Source: Aquisediminimonas sp031376385
GTDB lineage: Bacteria; Pseudomonadota; Alphaproteobacteria; Sphingomonadales; Sphingomonadaceae
Length of the DNA stretch: 64,000 nt
Direction of reading: 5' to 3'
NCBI GenBank assembly: GCA_031376385.1
Contig: JANMDQ010000029.1
Location: forward strand, 210,662 to 274,661
Shown here: piece by piece, positions 15,911-25,365 of the stretch
Position numbering within the stretch: position 1 is the stretch's first letter
Layout: the number at the start of each line of letters is the position of its first letter
Notes under the pieces: generated by a model
What the model saw: only the letters and a program-made list of their open reading frames with translations
Databases searched by the model: none
What the model was told of the DNA's origin: nothing
Made by a program: the position numbers and the translations under genes

Positions 15911-17285
15911 AAGCCTCCCGGAAGCGTTTGACGACGCGCAAGGCAATGATGTTGAGGATGAGCGTAACAATGAACAAGACCATGCCGAGCGCGAAGGCAG
16001 ACAGGGTGGCCGGATGATCAAAGCTCTGCTCACCCGTCAACATCTGAACGATCTGATAGGTAACAGTCGTCATGCTTTCCAACGGATTGATCGACAGATT
16101 AGCTGATGCCCCTGCCGCCATGACGACAATCATCGTTTCCCCAATCGCACGGCTGACGGCCAGCATCACACCGCCAACGATGCCTGGCAGGGCCGCAGGG
16201 ACCAAGACTTTCTTGATCGTTTCGGATGTGGTTGCGCCCATCGCCAAAGACCCATCGCGCATCGCCTGCGGGACGGCGGCAATGCTGTCATCGGCCATGG
16301 AGGAGACGAACGGAATGATCATGATGCCCATCACAAGCCCCGCCGCAAGGGCGCTTTCAGTGGACGGGTTTTGTACGCCAAGTGCGGCGGCAAAATCGCG
16401 GATCATCGGGGCAACGGTGAGGGCCGCGAAATAGCCATAAACGACGGTGGGTATTCCGGCGAGGATTTCCAACAATGGTTTCATCCATTTGCGCGTGCGG
16501 GCGGCGGCATATTGGGTGAGGTAAATCGCGCTCATCAACCCAAGCGGAATGGCAACAATCATCGCAATGATCGCACCAATGAACAATGTGCCCCAGAAGA
16601 GCGGAATGGCACCATAGGTTTTGCCAGTATCAGCGGAGAGCGGCGCAATCGGATCAGGGTTCCACTTAAACCCAAACAGAAAATCAAGGGGCGAGATCAT
16701 GGAGAAGAAACGCGCCGTTTCAAAAATCAGTGATGCCAAGATGCCCACTGTCGTTAGGATCGCGACGAGTGATGCGATCAGCAGAAGCCCCATCACCACG
16801 CGCTCCACACGCGTTCTGGCCGTAAAGTCGGGCCGCAATTTCAAGAACCCGAATGCGCCGCCTGCAAGGCCAATGATCGCCGTCAACACAGCGCCAATCA
16901 GGCCGTAATGGCTGATCGCGGCTTTCATCGGCGCGACCAGAGCAGCGGCAGCGGGGTTGAACGCCGCTTGGCCAGAACCATTGGCGATTTGGTATGCCTC
17001 GCCCACAATAGCGTTGCGCTCCATATCCATCAGAGGCAGCGCCGCGACGGCGGGATCAGCCAAAGCCGCCTGAATGGAAAGGCCCGGCGAAATAAAGGAC
17101 CAGATGACCACAAACAGGCTTGCCGGAATGACCACCCAGAGGGCGGCATACCAGCCGTGATAATTTGGCAGTGAATGAAGCTTGACGCGGCCCGCCGCGC
17201 TAAATCCGTAAGCCCGCCCGCGCGCCGCCAACCATGTGATCAGGCCAAGGCCAATGACCAGCAGGAATAATATGGTTGGTGACAC
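15903..17285 (-). CDS. pstC: Phosphate ABC transporter permease PstC
   Basis: The 460-residue permease has two or three N-terminal membrane helices, an extended loop, and a C-terminal BPD_transp domain with EILAGIPTVVYGYFAALTV and the EAA loop MRDGSLAMGATTSETIKKVLVPAALPGIVGG (read in pieces). It is the long form of PstC. It partners with PstA and lies 14 bases after pstS. Confidence 0.93.
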   Translation of the reverse strand: MSPTILFLLVIGLGLITWLAARGRAYGFSAAGRVKLHSLPNYHGWYAALWVVIPASLFVVIWSFISPGLSIQAALADPAVAALPLMDMERNAIVGEAYQIANGSGQAAFNPAAAALVAPMKAAISHYGLIGAVLTAIIGLAGGAFGFLKLRPDFTARTRVERVVMGLLLIASLVAILTTVGILASLIFETARFFSMISPLDFLFGFKWNPDPIAPLSADTGKTYGAIPLFWGTLFIGAIIAMIVAIPLGLMSAIYLTQYAAARTRKWMKPLLEILAGIPTVVYGYFAALTVAPMIRDFAAALGVQNPSTESALAAGLVMGIMIIPFVSSMADDSIAAVPQAMRDGSLAMGATTSETIKKVLVPAALPGIVGGVMLAVSRAIGETMIVVMAAGASANLSINPLESMTTVTYQIVQMLTGEQSFDHPATLSAFALGMVLFIVTLILNIIALRVVKRFREAYD

Positions 17286-17299
17286 GCGGGCGGCTTCGC

Positions 17300-18349
17300 T
17301 TATTTCAGTTTCGTTGGATCAAGCAGCGTCATATTCTGCGCAATCGCAGCGTTCGCGGTGCGGACATCTTCTGGTGCCACAACCATACCTTGCTTTTTCA
17401 GGTAACCGTCCGGTCCCCAAGCCTTTGAGAACTCAACGGCAAATTCCTTCAAGCCCTTGATTGAGTTCAAATGCGCTTGCTTGATGTAGATATAAAGCGG
17501 ACGCGCACCGGGGTAGGTGAAGTCAGAAATCGTCGCATAGGTTGGCGTGATGCCTGCCATTGGAACGCCCTTCAGCTTGTCGCCATTCTCTTCAAGGAAG
17601 GAAAAGCCGAACACGCCAATAGCCTTTGGATTGGCCGCAAGCTTTTGGACGATCAGATTGTCATTTTCGCCCTGATCGACATATTTTCCGTCGTCGCGGA
17701 CGCCGGTGCAGATTTTCTTGTGCGCGTCTTTGTCCTTATCCTTCAACGCTTTCATCGCCGGGTCCGTGTCGCAGCCTTTGGTGAGGATCAATTCAGCCAG
17801 ACCGTCACGCGTTCCTGATGTCGACGGCGGGCCGTAAACGAGGATCTTAATCGCGGGCAGGGACGGGTTCACATCGCTCCAATTTTCCGCAGTGTTCGGC
17901 TTGCCAAACGGGTTTGCGGCCAGTGCCTTGTAAACGTCCGCTGGTGTCAGCTTCATGGCAGGGCCGCCCTGCGCTTCGGCGAAGGCAATGCCGTCTAGGC
18001 CGACTTGAATTTCGATAATGTCCTTCACGCCCGCTTTTGCGCAATCGGCATATTCGGATGCTTTCATCCGGCGCGATGCGTTGACCATGTCAGGGTGAGC
18101 AACGCCGACGCCTGCACAGAATAATTTCATGCCCGCGCCAGTCCCCGTGGATTCAATGATCGCAGATTTGATCGATGGATTGGATTTGGCCACTGACTCA
18201 GAGACCGCCTTCGAAAATGGATAGACAGTCGAAGAACCCACAGCGCGAATCTGGTCACGCGATCCCGAAGATCCGCCAGCGCCGCCGCCGCACGCCGCCA
18301 ACCCGACCGTGGCGAGAAGAAGGACTGATATGGATTTATACTTGCTCAT
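17300..18349 (-). CDS. pstS: Phosphate-binding lipoprotein PstS
   Basis: ATG 18349 opens a lipoprotein signal (MSKYKSISVLLLATVGLAACGGG, lipobox LAAC), followed by a Gly/Ser linker. Phosphate-binding landmarks of the family are present: IRAVGSSTVYPFSKAV, ESTGTGAGMKLFCAG and PPSTSGTRDGLAELI. Mature length of about 330 residues is normal for this PstS type. It acts in the periplasm and delivers phosphate to PstCA. The Pho box at 18414-18441 lies about 65 bases upstream, so it likely has its own PhoB-dependent promoter in addition to read-through from phoR. Confidence 0.95.
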   Translation of the reverse strand: MSKYKSISVLLLATVGLAACGGGAGGSSGSRDQIRAVGSSTVYPFSKAVSESVAKSNPSIKSAIIESTGTGAGMKLFCAGVGVAHPDMVNASRRMKASEYADCAKAGVKDIIEIQVGLDGIAFAEAQGGPAMKLTPADVYKALAANPFGKPNTAENWSDVNPSLPAIKILVYGPPSTSGTRDGLAELILTKGCDTDPAMKALKDKDKDAHKKICTGVRDDGKYVDQGENDNLIVQKLAANPKAIGVFGFSFLEENGDKLKGVPMAGITPTYATISDFTYPGARPLYIYIKQAHLNSIKGLKEFAVEFSKAWGPDGYLKKQGMVVAPEDVRTANAAIAQNMTLLDPTKLK

Positions 18350-18413
18350 GGTAATTTCCCTATGCCCGGTGATCACCGGCCCTATCGCCTTAGAATCACT
18401 ACAGGTCGCCAAT

Positions 18414-18441
18414 GTGACAATGCTGTTACATTTTTATGACA
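18414..18441 (-). promoter_or_regulatory. Pho box (three 11-bp-spaced repeats) before pstS
   Basis: On the minus strand TGTCAT (18441-18436), TGTAAC (18430-18425) and TGTCAC (18419-18414) occur at exact 11-base intervals. This is the period of PhoB half-sites, and the array lies between the phoR stop and pstS. Binding by PhoB is predicted, not shown. Confidence 0.8.
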
Positions 18442-18448
18442 TCGCTTC

Positions 18449-19621
18449 CTAGCTATGTGGAAAGCTAATTTCCACGGTCGTTCCTGTTCCAACAATACTT
18501 TTGATGTCCATCTGCCCTTTGTGGCGCTCAACAATATGTTTGACGATGGCCAGCCCCAATCCTGTGCCTCCGTTGGCTCTGCTCCGCCCAGGGTCAGTGC
18601 GGTAAAAACGGCGGGTAAGAAGGGGCAAATGTTCAGCGGCAATACCTGGCCCCTCATCTGCAACGGCCAATTGCAATGATCTCCGTTCCCCTTCGCTCAG
18701 GGTTATCGAAATGGGCTTATCGGTGCCCCCATATTTCATAGCATTGTCGATCAAGTTGCGGATCACCTGATCCAATTGCCCGCGATCACCGCGAATGGTT
18801 GTTTGGGTGGCGGTTTTGGTAAAACGGACGCGGTCCCGCCCGTGAACTGCATTCACATCGCGGGCTGCTTGGTCAGCAATCGTAGCCAGATCAATCTCAT
18901 CCTGCGGTGTGTCATGCTTTTCCGCTTCGATACGGGAAAGCGACATCAGGTCCTCAACGAGACTGTTCATCCGCCGCGCTTCGCGGCCCATTGTGTCGAG
19001 GAATTTGGTGCGTGTGGCCGTGTCTCCACCGGCTTTCGGGCTGCCCAGCGTTTCAATATAGCCCATGATAGAGGCCAGCGGCGTGCGCAGTTCATGGCTG
19101 GCATTGGCGACAAAATCTGTGTGTGCGCGGGAAATATCCGCCTGAGCCGTCATATCCGCCAATTCAACCAACCGCAGCCGATCATCAAGGCGAAAGATTG
19201 AGAGTTTCCAAAGGCTCTTGGCGGTCGTCAGGCCCTTGATCGTCACGGACCTATCAGTATCGCCGGATACCAAGGCAATGGCATCGGGGTGGCGCAGCGC
19301 GACGCGGGCATCCTGCCCGACAATATGCAATCCAAGCACGCCCTGAGCCGCCGCATTGGCCGCCTCCACCCTTTCCCCGCGCATCACCAGCATCGGCGAT
19401 TCTAGCGGCTGGATCATCTTGCTCACCATATCAGTTGTGAGATCGCGGCGACGCCTATCCTGTGGTTCAAATGTCGGGGCTGGGCGGGCGAGCCGGAGCG
19501 TGGCGATCCAAATCAGCAGAATGGCAGCCGTCAGCCAAGCGTTGACGCCCGCGAAGAGCATCGCAGCGGCAGCGGCGACGGCGATTAGCAAGCTTCCGCG
19601 ATTCATCGGCTCTTCATTCAT
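18449..19621 (-). CDS. phoR: Phosphate regulon sensor histidine kinase PhoR
   Basis: The 390-residue kinase begins with a hydrophobic hairpin (LIAVAAAAAMLFAGVNAWLTAAILLIWIA, read in pieces), followed by a short PAS-like segment. The HisKA box is ASHELRTPLASIMGYIETL with the phospho-His. The HATPase domain shows the N box (NLIDNAMKYGG), G1 (VADEGPGIA) and G2 (GGTGLGLAIVKHIVERH). The start could be 19621 or the second Met at 19606. It leads the phosphate operon, in front of pstS, instead of being next to phoB as in enteric bacteria. Confidence 0.92.
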   Translation of the reverse strand: MNEEPMNRGSLLIAVAAAAAMLFAGVNAWLTAAILLIWIATLRLARPAPTFEPQDRRRRDLTTDMVSKMIQPLESPMLVMRGERVEAANAAAQGVLGLHIVGQDARVALRHPDAIALVSGDTDRSVTIKGLTTAKSLWKLSIFRLDDRLRLVELADMTAQADISRAHTDFVANASHELRTPLASIMGYIETLGSPKAGGDTATRTKFLDTMGREARRMNSLVEDLMSLSRIEAEKHDTPQDEIDLATIADQAARDVNAVHGRDRVRFTKTATQTTIRGDRGQLDQVIRNLIDNAMKYGGTDKPISITLSEGERRSLQLAVADEGPGIAAEHLPLLTRRFYRTDPGRSRANGGTGLGLAIVKHIVERHKGQMDIKSIVGTGTTVEISFPHS

Positions 19622-19664
19622 CCGCGCCCCCCATAGCGGCGCTGGATTGTCCTGTCAGTCGAAT

Positions 19665-19682
19665 GTGACAGTCGCATGACAG
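19665..19682 (-). promoter_or_regulatory. Pho box before phoR
   Basis: The minus strand reads CTGTCAT-GCGA-CTGTCAC (19682 to 19665), an almost ideal Pho box of two 7-bp repeats separated by 4 bases, located 43 bases upstream of the phoR start. The 19622-19878 gap otherwise holds no convincing gene. Confidence 0.85.
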
Positions 19683-19878
19683 TTTGCGATGAGAGCGCGC
19701 TGTCATGCAATGGTAACGATCCCGTCATCAGCGTTGCATGATTGACGCCTAGAGCAATGTCATCACCACAGGGGTTTTTGACATGAGAGTAGTTTCGGCA
19801 CCGAAAACGATTACGATTTTCCACATCCTGCGTTGGGCCTTGGCTTTGGCCTTTTCGCCGCGCGAGACTGTTTGACTA

Positions 19879-21387
19879 TTATTCTGCGGCTTCGGCATAC
19901 ACTGGGGCATCATTCGCCGCAGTTGCTGCGATTGGCCCGCTGCGAAACTCCATGCCATTGTCCAACGGTCCGCGTTTCAGGTTCCAGCGATCAATGAAAT
20001 AATTATGATGCGCACGCCAAGGTTCGCGGTTGCCTTGGCGAGGCAACACGCCCTTTGCCCGTTGCACATAACCGGAACTCAGGTTCATCAACGATTCGTC
20101 CTCTGCCATCACAGTCGCATCATGGGGGATCGCGACTTTCAGTCCCTTCGCGTCCATATATTTGATCAGGCGGCACATGTAATTGCCGATCAAATCGCTC
20201 TTCAATGTCCAAGATGCGTTGGAATAGCCGAAAGATGACATGATATTGGGCACATCAGAATACATGAAGCCTTTATAGCTGAGCGTATCTGACAGCTTGA
20301 TCGTACGACCATCAACGGACAAGTTTACGCCGCTCATGATCTCCATTTTCAGGCCCGTTGCAGTGATGATGATATCTGCTTCGATCTCTGTGCCGTCTTT
20401 CAACGTGATACCAGCGCCGGTGAAGCTTTCGATATGGCCCGTCACGATATTGGCTTGTTTGGCACGAATGACGCGGAACAGATCGCTGTCCGGGATCAGG
20501 CACATCCGCTGATCCCATGGGTTGTAAGTGGGGGTCAGGCCCGCCTGCAACCGATCATATTCACCGCCCAGTTCTTCCTTCGCCATTTTCGATATTGATG
20601 TCTTCACCATATCAGGGCGTTTCTGCGCCAGATTATAGGTGAACCACTGCATCGAAATCTTCCGCCACCGCGTCAGCGCATAGGCGAGCTTGAGCGGCAG
20701 ATATTTGTTGAAACTGTTCGCCAATCCGTCTTCGCCGGGTGCCGAAACAATATAAGTCGGGGAGCGTTGCAGCATTGTCACATGCGCAGCCCCTGTGTCG
20801 ATCATCGCGGGCACCAGCGTTACTGCGGTGGCGCCACTGCCGATGATGACAACCTTTTTACCCTTATAGTCCAGATTCTCTGGCCACATCTGCGGGTGGA
20901 TGATCGGCCCCTTGAACGCGGCCTCGCCCGGGAAAGCGGGGCGGTAGGGGTCCGTGTAACTGTAATAGCCGGTGCCCATGAACACAAAGCCCGCCGTGAT
21001 CACTTCGCGGCGCGCATCCGGCCCAACCTCGCACGTGACAGTCCAGAAGCAGTCTTGCGAAGACCAGCTTAAATCCTTCACCCGCGTTTGAAAACGGATG
21101 TCCTTTTCAAGGCCAAATTCCGTGACCGTTTCCTTCAGGTAATTGAGGATCGACGGGCCATCCGCAATCGCCTTGCTGTTGGTCCACGGCTTAAATTCAA
21201 ACCCTAGCGTATACATGTCGGAGTCGGACCGGATACCGGGATAGCGAAACAAGTCCCACGTGCCGCCTAGGCGTTCGCGGCCTTCAATGATTGCAAAGCT
21301 CTTCCCCGGGCATTTCTGTTTCAAATGCACAGCCCCGCCAATGCCAGATATCCCTGCACCAACGATCAGAACGTCATAGTCGGTCAT
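19879..21387 (-). CDS. Baeyer-Villiger-type flavin monooxygenase
   Basis: The start is ATG 21387 (MTDYDVLIVGAGISGIGGA) with GGAGAG eight bases upstream; the longer open frame is discounted. The 502-residue protein has an FAD Rossmann motif (VGAGISGIGG), the family fingerprint FxGxxxHxxxW as FKGPIIHPQMW near residue 160, and an NADPH motif (VVIIGSGATAVTLVPAM). Such enzymes insert oxygen next to ketones, using NADPH and O2. The fingerprint separates it from ordinary N-oxidising flavin monooxygenases. The substrate is unknown. No dedicated pathway genes surround it. Confidence 0.88.
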   Translation of the reverse strand: MTDYDVLIVGAGISGIGGAVHLKQKCPGKSFAIIEGRERLGGTWDLFRYPGIRSDSDMYTLGFEFKPWTNSKAIADGPSILNYLKETVTEFGLEKDIRFQTRVKDLSWSSQDCFWTVTCEVGPDARREVITAGFVFMGTGYYSYTDPYRPAFPGEAAFKGPIIHPQMWPENLDYKGKKVVIIGSGATAVTLVPAMIDTGAAHVTMLQRSPTYIVSAPGEDGLANSFNKYLPLKLAYALTRWRKISMQWFTYNLAQKRPDMVKTSISKMAKEELGGEYDRLQAGLTPTYNPWDQRMCLIPDSDLFRVIRAKQANIVTGHIESFTGAGITLKDGTEIEADIIITATGLKMEIMSGVNLSVDGRTIKLSDTLSYKGFMYSDVPNIMSSFGYSNASWTLKSDLIGNYMCRLIKYMDAKGLKVAIPHDATVMAEDESLMNLSSGYVQRAKGVLPRQGNREPWRAHHNYFIDRWNLKRGPLDNGMEFRSGPIAATAANDAPVYAEAAE

Positions 21388-21986
21388 GCTTCTCTCCTGC
21401 CTTTTCGCGGCGTTTCGCGGAACAGTCTTGAAAAGCAACTCTCTTGTCAATGGTTTGAACTGCTGGGGCGGACATGAGGGGCAAGGAGCCAAATGCCGCG
21501 TAGGGAAAAAATGGCGAATTCCTCAACAAGTGGAGTATGTTTGAAGTCTTTTGCAAACACCATTTGCCCGCGATCGACTGCCAATCGTTAGGTTCTGCTG
21601 CCTTCACCGAAATTCCAAAGTTGAGTAAAGTTGTGCCAGTCGCACATTTGAAACCGGGATGGATGTTGGGGACCATATCTCCTTTTGTGTGACATCCCCA
21701 CTACGCTCCACGCTACGCAGCTTGTTTCTAAAGTTGACACATGGTTGACACCTGAAACGCTTTTGGAAAGGGTTCGCGTCCCCGGAACGATCAGGCGCGG
21801 AATCTCCTCGCGCGCAGCGGCGCATATCAATCATTCACGATCTGCTGCGCAGGGCGGCAGGATTTCAAAGAGCACAGAGAACATTAGATGAACATTCTTG
21901 CTTTGTCAATGTGAATGAAGGGATTCCGATGGTGCACAAATCAATAATTAGTATTGCGTCACCAGAACTCCCGGAACTCTTGTTGA
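21388..21986 (-). other. 600-base AT-rich intergenic stretch without a supported gene
   Basis: Several short reading frames of 60-100 codons cross this stretch on both strands, but none has a good ribosome-binding site, a recognisable sequence or coding-like composition. The direct repeat GTTGACAC occurs twice, 11 bases apart, around 21736-21754. GC falls to about 40% in places. It may be a decayed gene region. Confidence 0.5.
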
Positions 21987-22832
21987 TCACCTCAACAGCT
22001 TGTTGCCAACTTTTAGTGCAAGGCCCTTCAGTTTGAAGGGGATCCAATCATTGACAAAATGCTCATATCCAATCTTCCAATCGCGCTTATCGCCTGTGCT
22101 CGGTCTGGCTTTGAACATCGTCGTTCTTTTAGGCAGCGATGCGATGCCGTTTTCAGGGGCCGTGTAATAATAAGTCGCGATTGACCGGCGGGACCGCCCA
22201 GCCGGACAGGTCAAAGGTTCGGGATGGCCGTGGTAACTATCAAGATCGGTATTAAAAATAACGGCGCGTGCTATATCTGGGTTAACGCGCAGCTGACAGG
22301 CCGTCATTTCTTTGTCCCATAATTCAAGCTGCCCGCCGTAATCCAAAGACCAATCATCATTGAGATAAAGAAGAAAATTTAACCGCCGTTGCAATTTCAT
22401 CCGTCCATGCACGTTAAAATCGGCATGAACACTCAGGTGCCCCCCGGGCATGGTTTCATGAAGGCCGCCGCCTTCATAATATGGATCAGGGATAAGGCCT
22501 TTGATTCCTGTCAGCTTTTCCAGAAAGCGAACGAATGCAGCACTGTTCAATTGTATAATCAAATTGCGCAAAGCATCACCCTGCACTTCCCAAGGCGCAA
22601 ACTGGTATTTCATGCGTTCCTGATTGCGATCAAAATGCTCTTTTCCCGTGCGCGCTGGAAATTGTGCAAGAAGCGGCTGCAAGACGGCACTGTCTAAAAA
22701 ATCATCGATAACCACGTGAGGAAATGGCTGAGCCTCTTGGTAGGACGGCGCTAAAGCCTCCCCTGCTTGTTCGCATTGGTGCCTGTCAAAGGTCGCGACA
22801 GGCCCATCACCGCAAAGAATCATCATAGGCAT
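21987..22832 (-). CDS. 2-oxoglutarate/Fe(II) dioxygenase, prolyl-hydroxylase-like
   Basis: This 281-residue protein shows the double-stranded beta-helix iron site: His and Asp in LSVHADFNVHGR, the distal His in YHGHPEPLTCP, and a 2-oxoglutarate-binding Arg in RRSIATYYYT. The N-terminal part (FPHVVIDDFLD) is typical of P4H-like oxygenases of the 2OG-FeII_Oxy_3 family. The C-terminal tail (WKIGYEHFVNDWIPFKLKGLALKVGNKLLR) is found in versions sitting in polysaccharide or lipid modification loci. The product of the reaction is unknown. It lies in an AT-richer island with the acyltransferase upstream. Confidence 0.8.
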   Translation of the reverse strand: MPMMILCGDGPVATFDRHQCEQAGEALAPSYQEAQPFPHVVIDDFLDSAVLQPLLAQFPARTGKEHFDRNQERMKYQFAPWEVQGDALRNLIIQLNSAAFVRFLEKLTGIKGLIPDPYYEGGGLHETMPGGHLSVHADFNVHGRMKLQRRLNFLLYLNDDWSLDYGGQLELWDKEMTACQLRVNPDIARAVIFNTDLDSYHGHPEPLTCPAGRSRRSIATYYYTAPENGIASLPKRTTMFKARPSTGDKRDWKIGYEHFVNDWIPFKLKGLALKVGNKLLR

Positions 22833-22929
22833 GTAATCTATTCCCTGCGTATTTCATGTCCAGCCCGAACTTAGGATGTAAAATATTAGAGGGAAACAGA
22901 GAAATGCCCTCAAAGATGTCCGTGCTGGT

Positions 22930-24003
22930 TCAATTCGATACTATATGCTTGGTCAGCCAGCGCCGAGAGGGGCCTTCCACCCCATGATAGGTAAAATGCG
23001 AAATTAGGATGACAACGAAAATAGCCAGCAGAATCCAAATCGCGCGCATCGTGAGCGCATCAAGTGGAGATCGTGATACAACCGCAGTCCATGAAGGATA
23101 GAGAAGCCCAAGTATAACCACATGAGTCAGGTATACGGAATAAGAAATTCGCCCCAGATATTGGCATATTGATCTGCCCAGAAGTGTTGCTAACCAGCCT
23201 TTGTCCGACCATGTGACTGCAACAAATATAACGAAAAACGGGATCGCCAAACCGTCATTCATAGGAAAAGCCATAACGACAATGGCGCCAATCAGACCTG
23301 TAAACTGTACTATGCCAACCAATCCGTCGGGCAATCCTGAGAATTTGCGGCGATGCTTGTGGATAACCATGCCCAGCATGAAACCGGCACCACACCGAAA
23401 CGGAGCCCAACCTGAAACAACATCTAACGATCCCTTATCGTAAACGATTATGCCATAGAGAAGAAGGCTGCACGCAATCAAACACACGCTTCCAGCCATC
23501 CGTCCGCGGTGCAAAACCACGGCAAGCACTGGGAATAAGGCATAGGCAAAGAGTTCAGCACTGATCGACCAGCTTGGAATATTCCACATCGGTTCTTTGG
23601 GAAACCAGGCGTTGAGAAGAAAAATCTGTGAAACCAAGGCCGTGATCGATTCATTTGTGAACAACGGTTCGGTTTGTTTGCCCAACATGTTCAACAAAAG
23701 ATATTGACTGGTTGAACCAATCAGAAGGGTCAGAAGGCAAAAAAGATGCAATGGAAAAAGGCGAATAACCCGCTTGAGGAAGAAAGGTCGCAAAGCGAGC
23801 TTATGCCCCAATGCGGGTGTATAAACATAAGATATGATGAAGCCACTGAGAATAAAAAACAGATCGACCATCAAATATCCGCGTCGAAAAAATGATGTTG
23901 CGTCTTCAAATGGCAAATGGGGTTGTGTGAACTGAAGATGATAGAAGACAACAAGCAAAGCTGCGATGCCACGAAGGCCCGTATGCGCGCGTATTTCCCC
24001 CAT
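22930..24003 (-). CDS. Acyltransferase 3 family membrane protein (OatA/NodX-like)
   Basis: The start is set at ATG 24003 (MGEIRAHTGLRGIAALLV) with AGGAA upstream; Mets at 24042 and 24138 would add unrelated residues. The 357-residue protein has about ten membrane helices and the family motifs RGIAALLVVFYH (catalytic His), RGYLMVDLFFILSGFIIS and RRVIRLFP-like KRVIRLFPLHLF. It should O-acylate a surface or exported glycan or lipid. Composition is near 50% GC, lower than its outer neighbours, suggesting recent acquisition with the adjacent oxygenase. Confidence 0.85.
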   Translation of the reverse strand: MGEIRAHTGLRGIAALLVVFYHLQFTQPHLPFEDATSFFRRGYLMVDLFFILSGFIISYVYTPALGHKLALRPFFLKRVIRLFPLHLFCLLTLLIGSTSQYLLLNMLGKQTEPLFTNESITALVSQIFLLNAWFPKEPMWNIPSWSISAELFAYALFPVLAVVLHRGRMAGSVCLIACSLLLYGIIVYDKGSLDVVSGWAPFRCGAGFMLGMVIHKHRRKFSGLPDGLVGIVQFTGLIGAIVVMAFPMNDGLAIPFFVIFVAVTWSDKGWLATLLGRSICQYLGRISYSVYLTHVVILGLLYPSWTAVVSRSPLDALTMRAIWILLAIFVVILISHFTYHGVEGPSRRWLTKHIVSN

Positions 24004-24171
24004 TTCTTTTTCCTGATGGCGCCAGTCCCAGACTTTGTCCATCGCTAACGCCTTAAACTCTGTTCCTACACGACAACAAGCGCGCACTTCACGACATGTA
24101 GTTCCGGGATACTGTTTCCAGGGGTATTGCGGCTGCAACGACAGCTCTGTATTAGGCCGACCAACCGCTGC

Positions 24172-25365
24172 TCACCGCCACCGTATATTATCGCGTGTCA
24201 AATCCCCCACATTCCGCGCACCCATCAGTTTCATACCCCGTTCGATTTCGTCGCGGAGCTTGCCGATGGCGCGTTCCACACCCGGCTGGCCTGCCGCGGC
24301 AAGGGCGTAGAGGTAGAGCCGCCCGCCGGAGCATGCCTTTGCACCCACCGAAAGCGCCTTAAGCACATGGGAGCCGCGCCGGATGCCGCCGTCGCAAATG
24401 ACGTCGATTTTGTCGCCGACAGCATCACAAATTTCGGCTAGTTGATCAAAGGGCGCGCGTCCGCCGTCCATCTGGCGGCCGCCGTGGTTGGAAACCATGA
24501 TCGCCGTCGCGCCGATATCCACCGCGCGTTTCGCGTCGGCAACCGACATGATGCCTTTCAGGCAAAACTGCCCGCCCCACTCTACGCGCACAGCTTCGGC
24601 AGTTTTCCAATCCATCGTCTGATCAAGCATGGTGTTGAAATAATCCGCGACGGACAGCGCCACATTGGTGCCTTCGCTGACATGATCTTTCAGGTTGGAC
24701 AGTTCAAATTTTTCACGCAGCAGATAATTGAGCGTCCAGCGCGGGTGCGCGGCGAAACTGATCGCGGAACCCGGCGTCAGGCGCGGCGGTGAAGTGAAGC
24801 CAGTTTGCAAACAGCGTTCCCGGTTGCCGCCGACAATAGTATCCACAGTCAGGGCAATGGCATCAAATTTGGCGATCTTGCACGCCTCAATCATCGCGTG
24901 GTTCAGGCCTTTGTCTTTGTGGATATAAAGCTGGAACAGTTTGGGGCTGGTGATCGTGCGGCCAACCTCTTCAATGCTCACAGTGGCGAGGCTGGAGATG
25001 CCAAAGAAAGTGCCAAACTTCTCCGCCGCCGCGCCGACCGCGCGTTCGCCCTGCCAGTGGAACAGGCGCTGAAGGGCGGTGGGGGATAGGAACAGCGGCA
25101 TCGCCAATTCCTTTCCCATAACCGTTGTGCGCATATCGACGCTGCCGACGCCTGCCAGAACATTGGGGATGAGGTCGCAGTCTTCATAGGCCGCCGTGTT
25201 GCGGTCCTTGGTCACTTCATCATCGGCTGCGCCGTCGATGTAATGAAAGACGGGCCCGGGCAGACGCCTGCGCGCGAGTTCGCGGAAATCTTCGACATTA
25301 TTACAATCATTCAGGCGCATCCACGGGCGGCGCGCGGCAAGGGCAGAGGCTCTATTTCTTGTCAT
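24172..25365 (-). CDS. lldD: FMN-dependent alpha-hydroxyacid dehydrogenase (L-lactate dehydrogenase-like)
   Basis: The 397-residue TIM-barrel flavoprotein carries HYIDGAADDEVT near the N-terminus, FLSPTALQRLFHWQGE, the FMN lysine in QFCLKGIMSVADAKRAV, the active-site motif VSNHGGRQMDGG and DGGIRRGSHVLKALSVGAKAC. It oxidises an L-2-hydroxy acid; lactate is the commonest substrate, mandelate or glycolate are alternatives. The start at 25365 overlaps the end of the preceding gene by 14 bases, so the two are probably coupled. The gene symbol is a best guess within the family. Confidence 0.85.
   Translation of the reverse strand: MTRNRASALAARRPWMRLNDCNNVEDFRELARRRLPGPVFHYIDGAADDEVTKDRNTAAYEDCDLIPNVLAGVGSVDMRTTVMGKELAMPLFLSPTALQRLFHWQGERAVGAAAEKFGTFFGISSLATVSIEEVGRTITSPKLFQLYIHKDKGLNHAMIEACKIAKFDAIALTVDTIVGGNRERCLQTGFTSPPRLTPGSAISFAAHPRWTLNYLLREKFELSNLKDHVSEGTNVALSVADYFNTMLDQTMDWKTAEAVRVEWGGQFCLKGIMSVADAKRAVDIGATAIMVSNHGGRQMDGGRAPFDQLAEICDAVGDKIDVICDGGIRRGSHVLKALSVGAKACSGGRLYLYALAAAGQPGVERAIGKLRDEIERGMKLMGARNVGDLTRDNIRWR

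Noticed and set aside
21588..21834. Overlapping 76-80 codon frames on the minus strand
   Set aside because: No ribosome-binding site, no recognisable family, and AT-rich non-coding composition.
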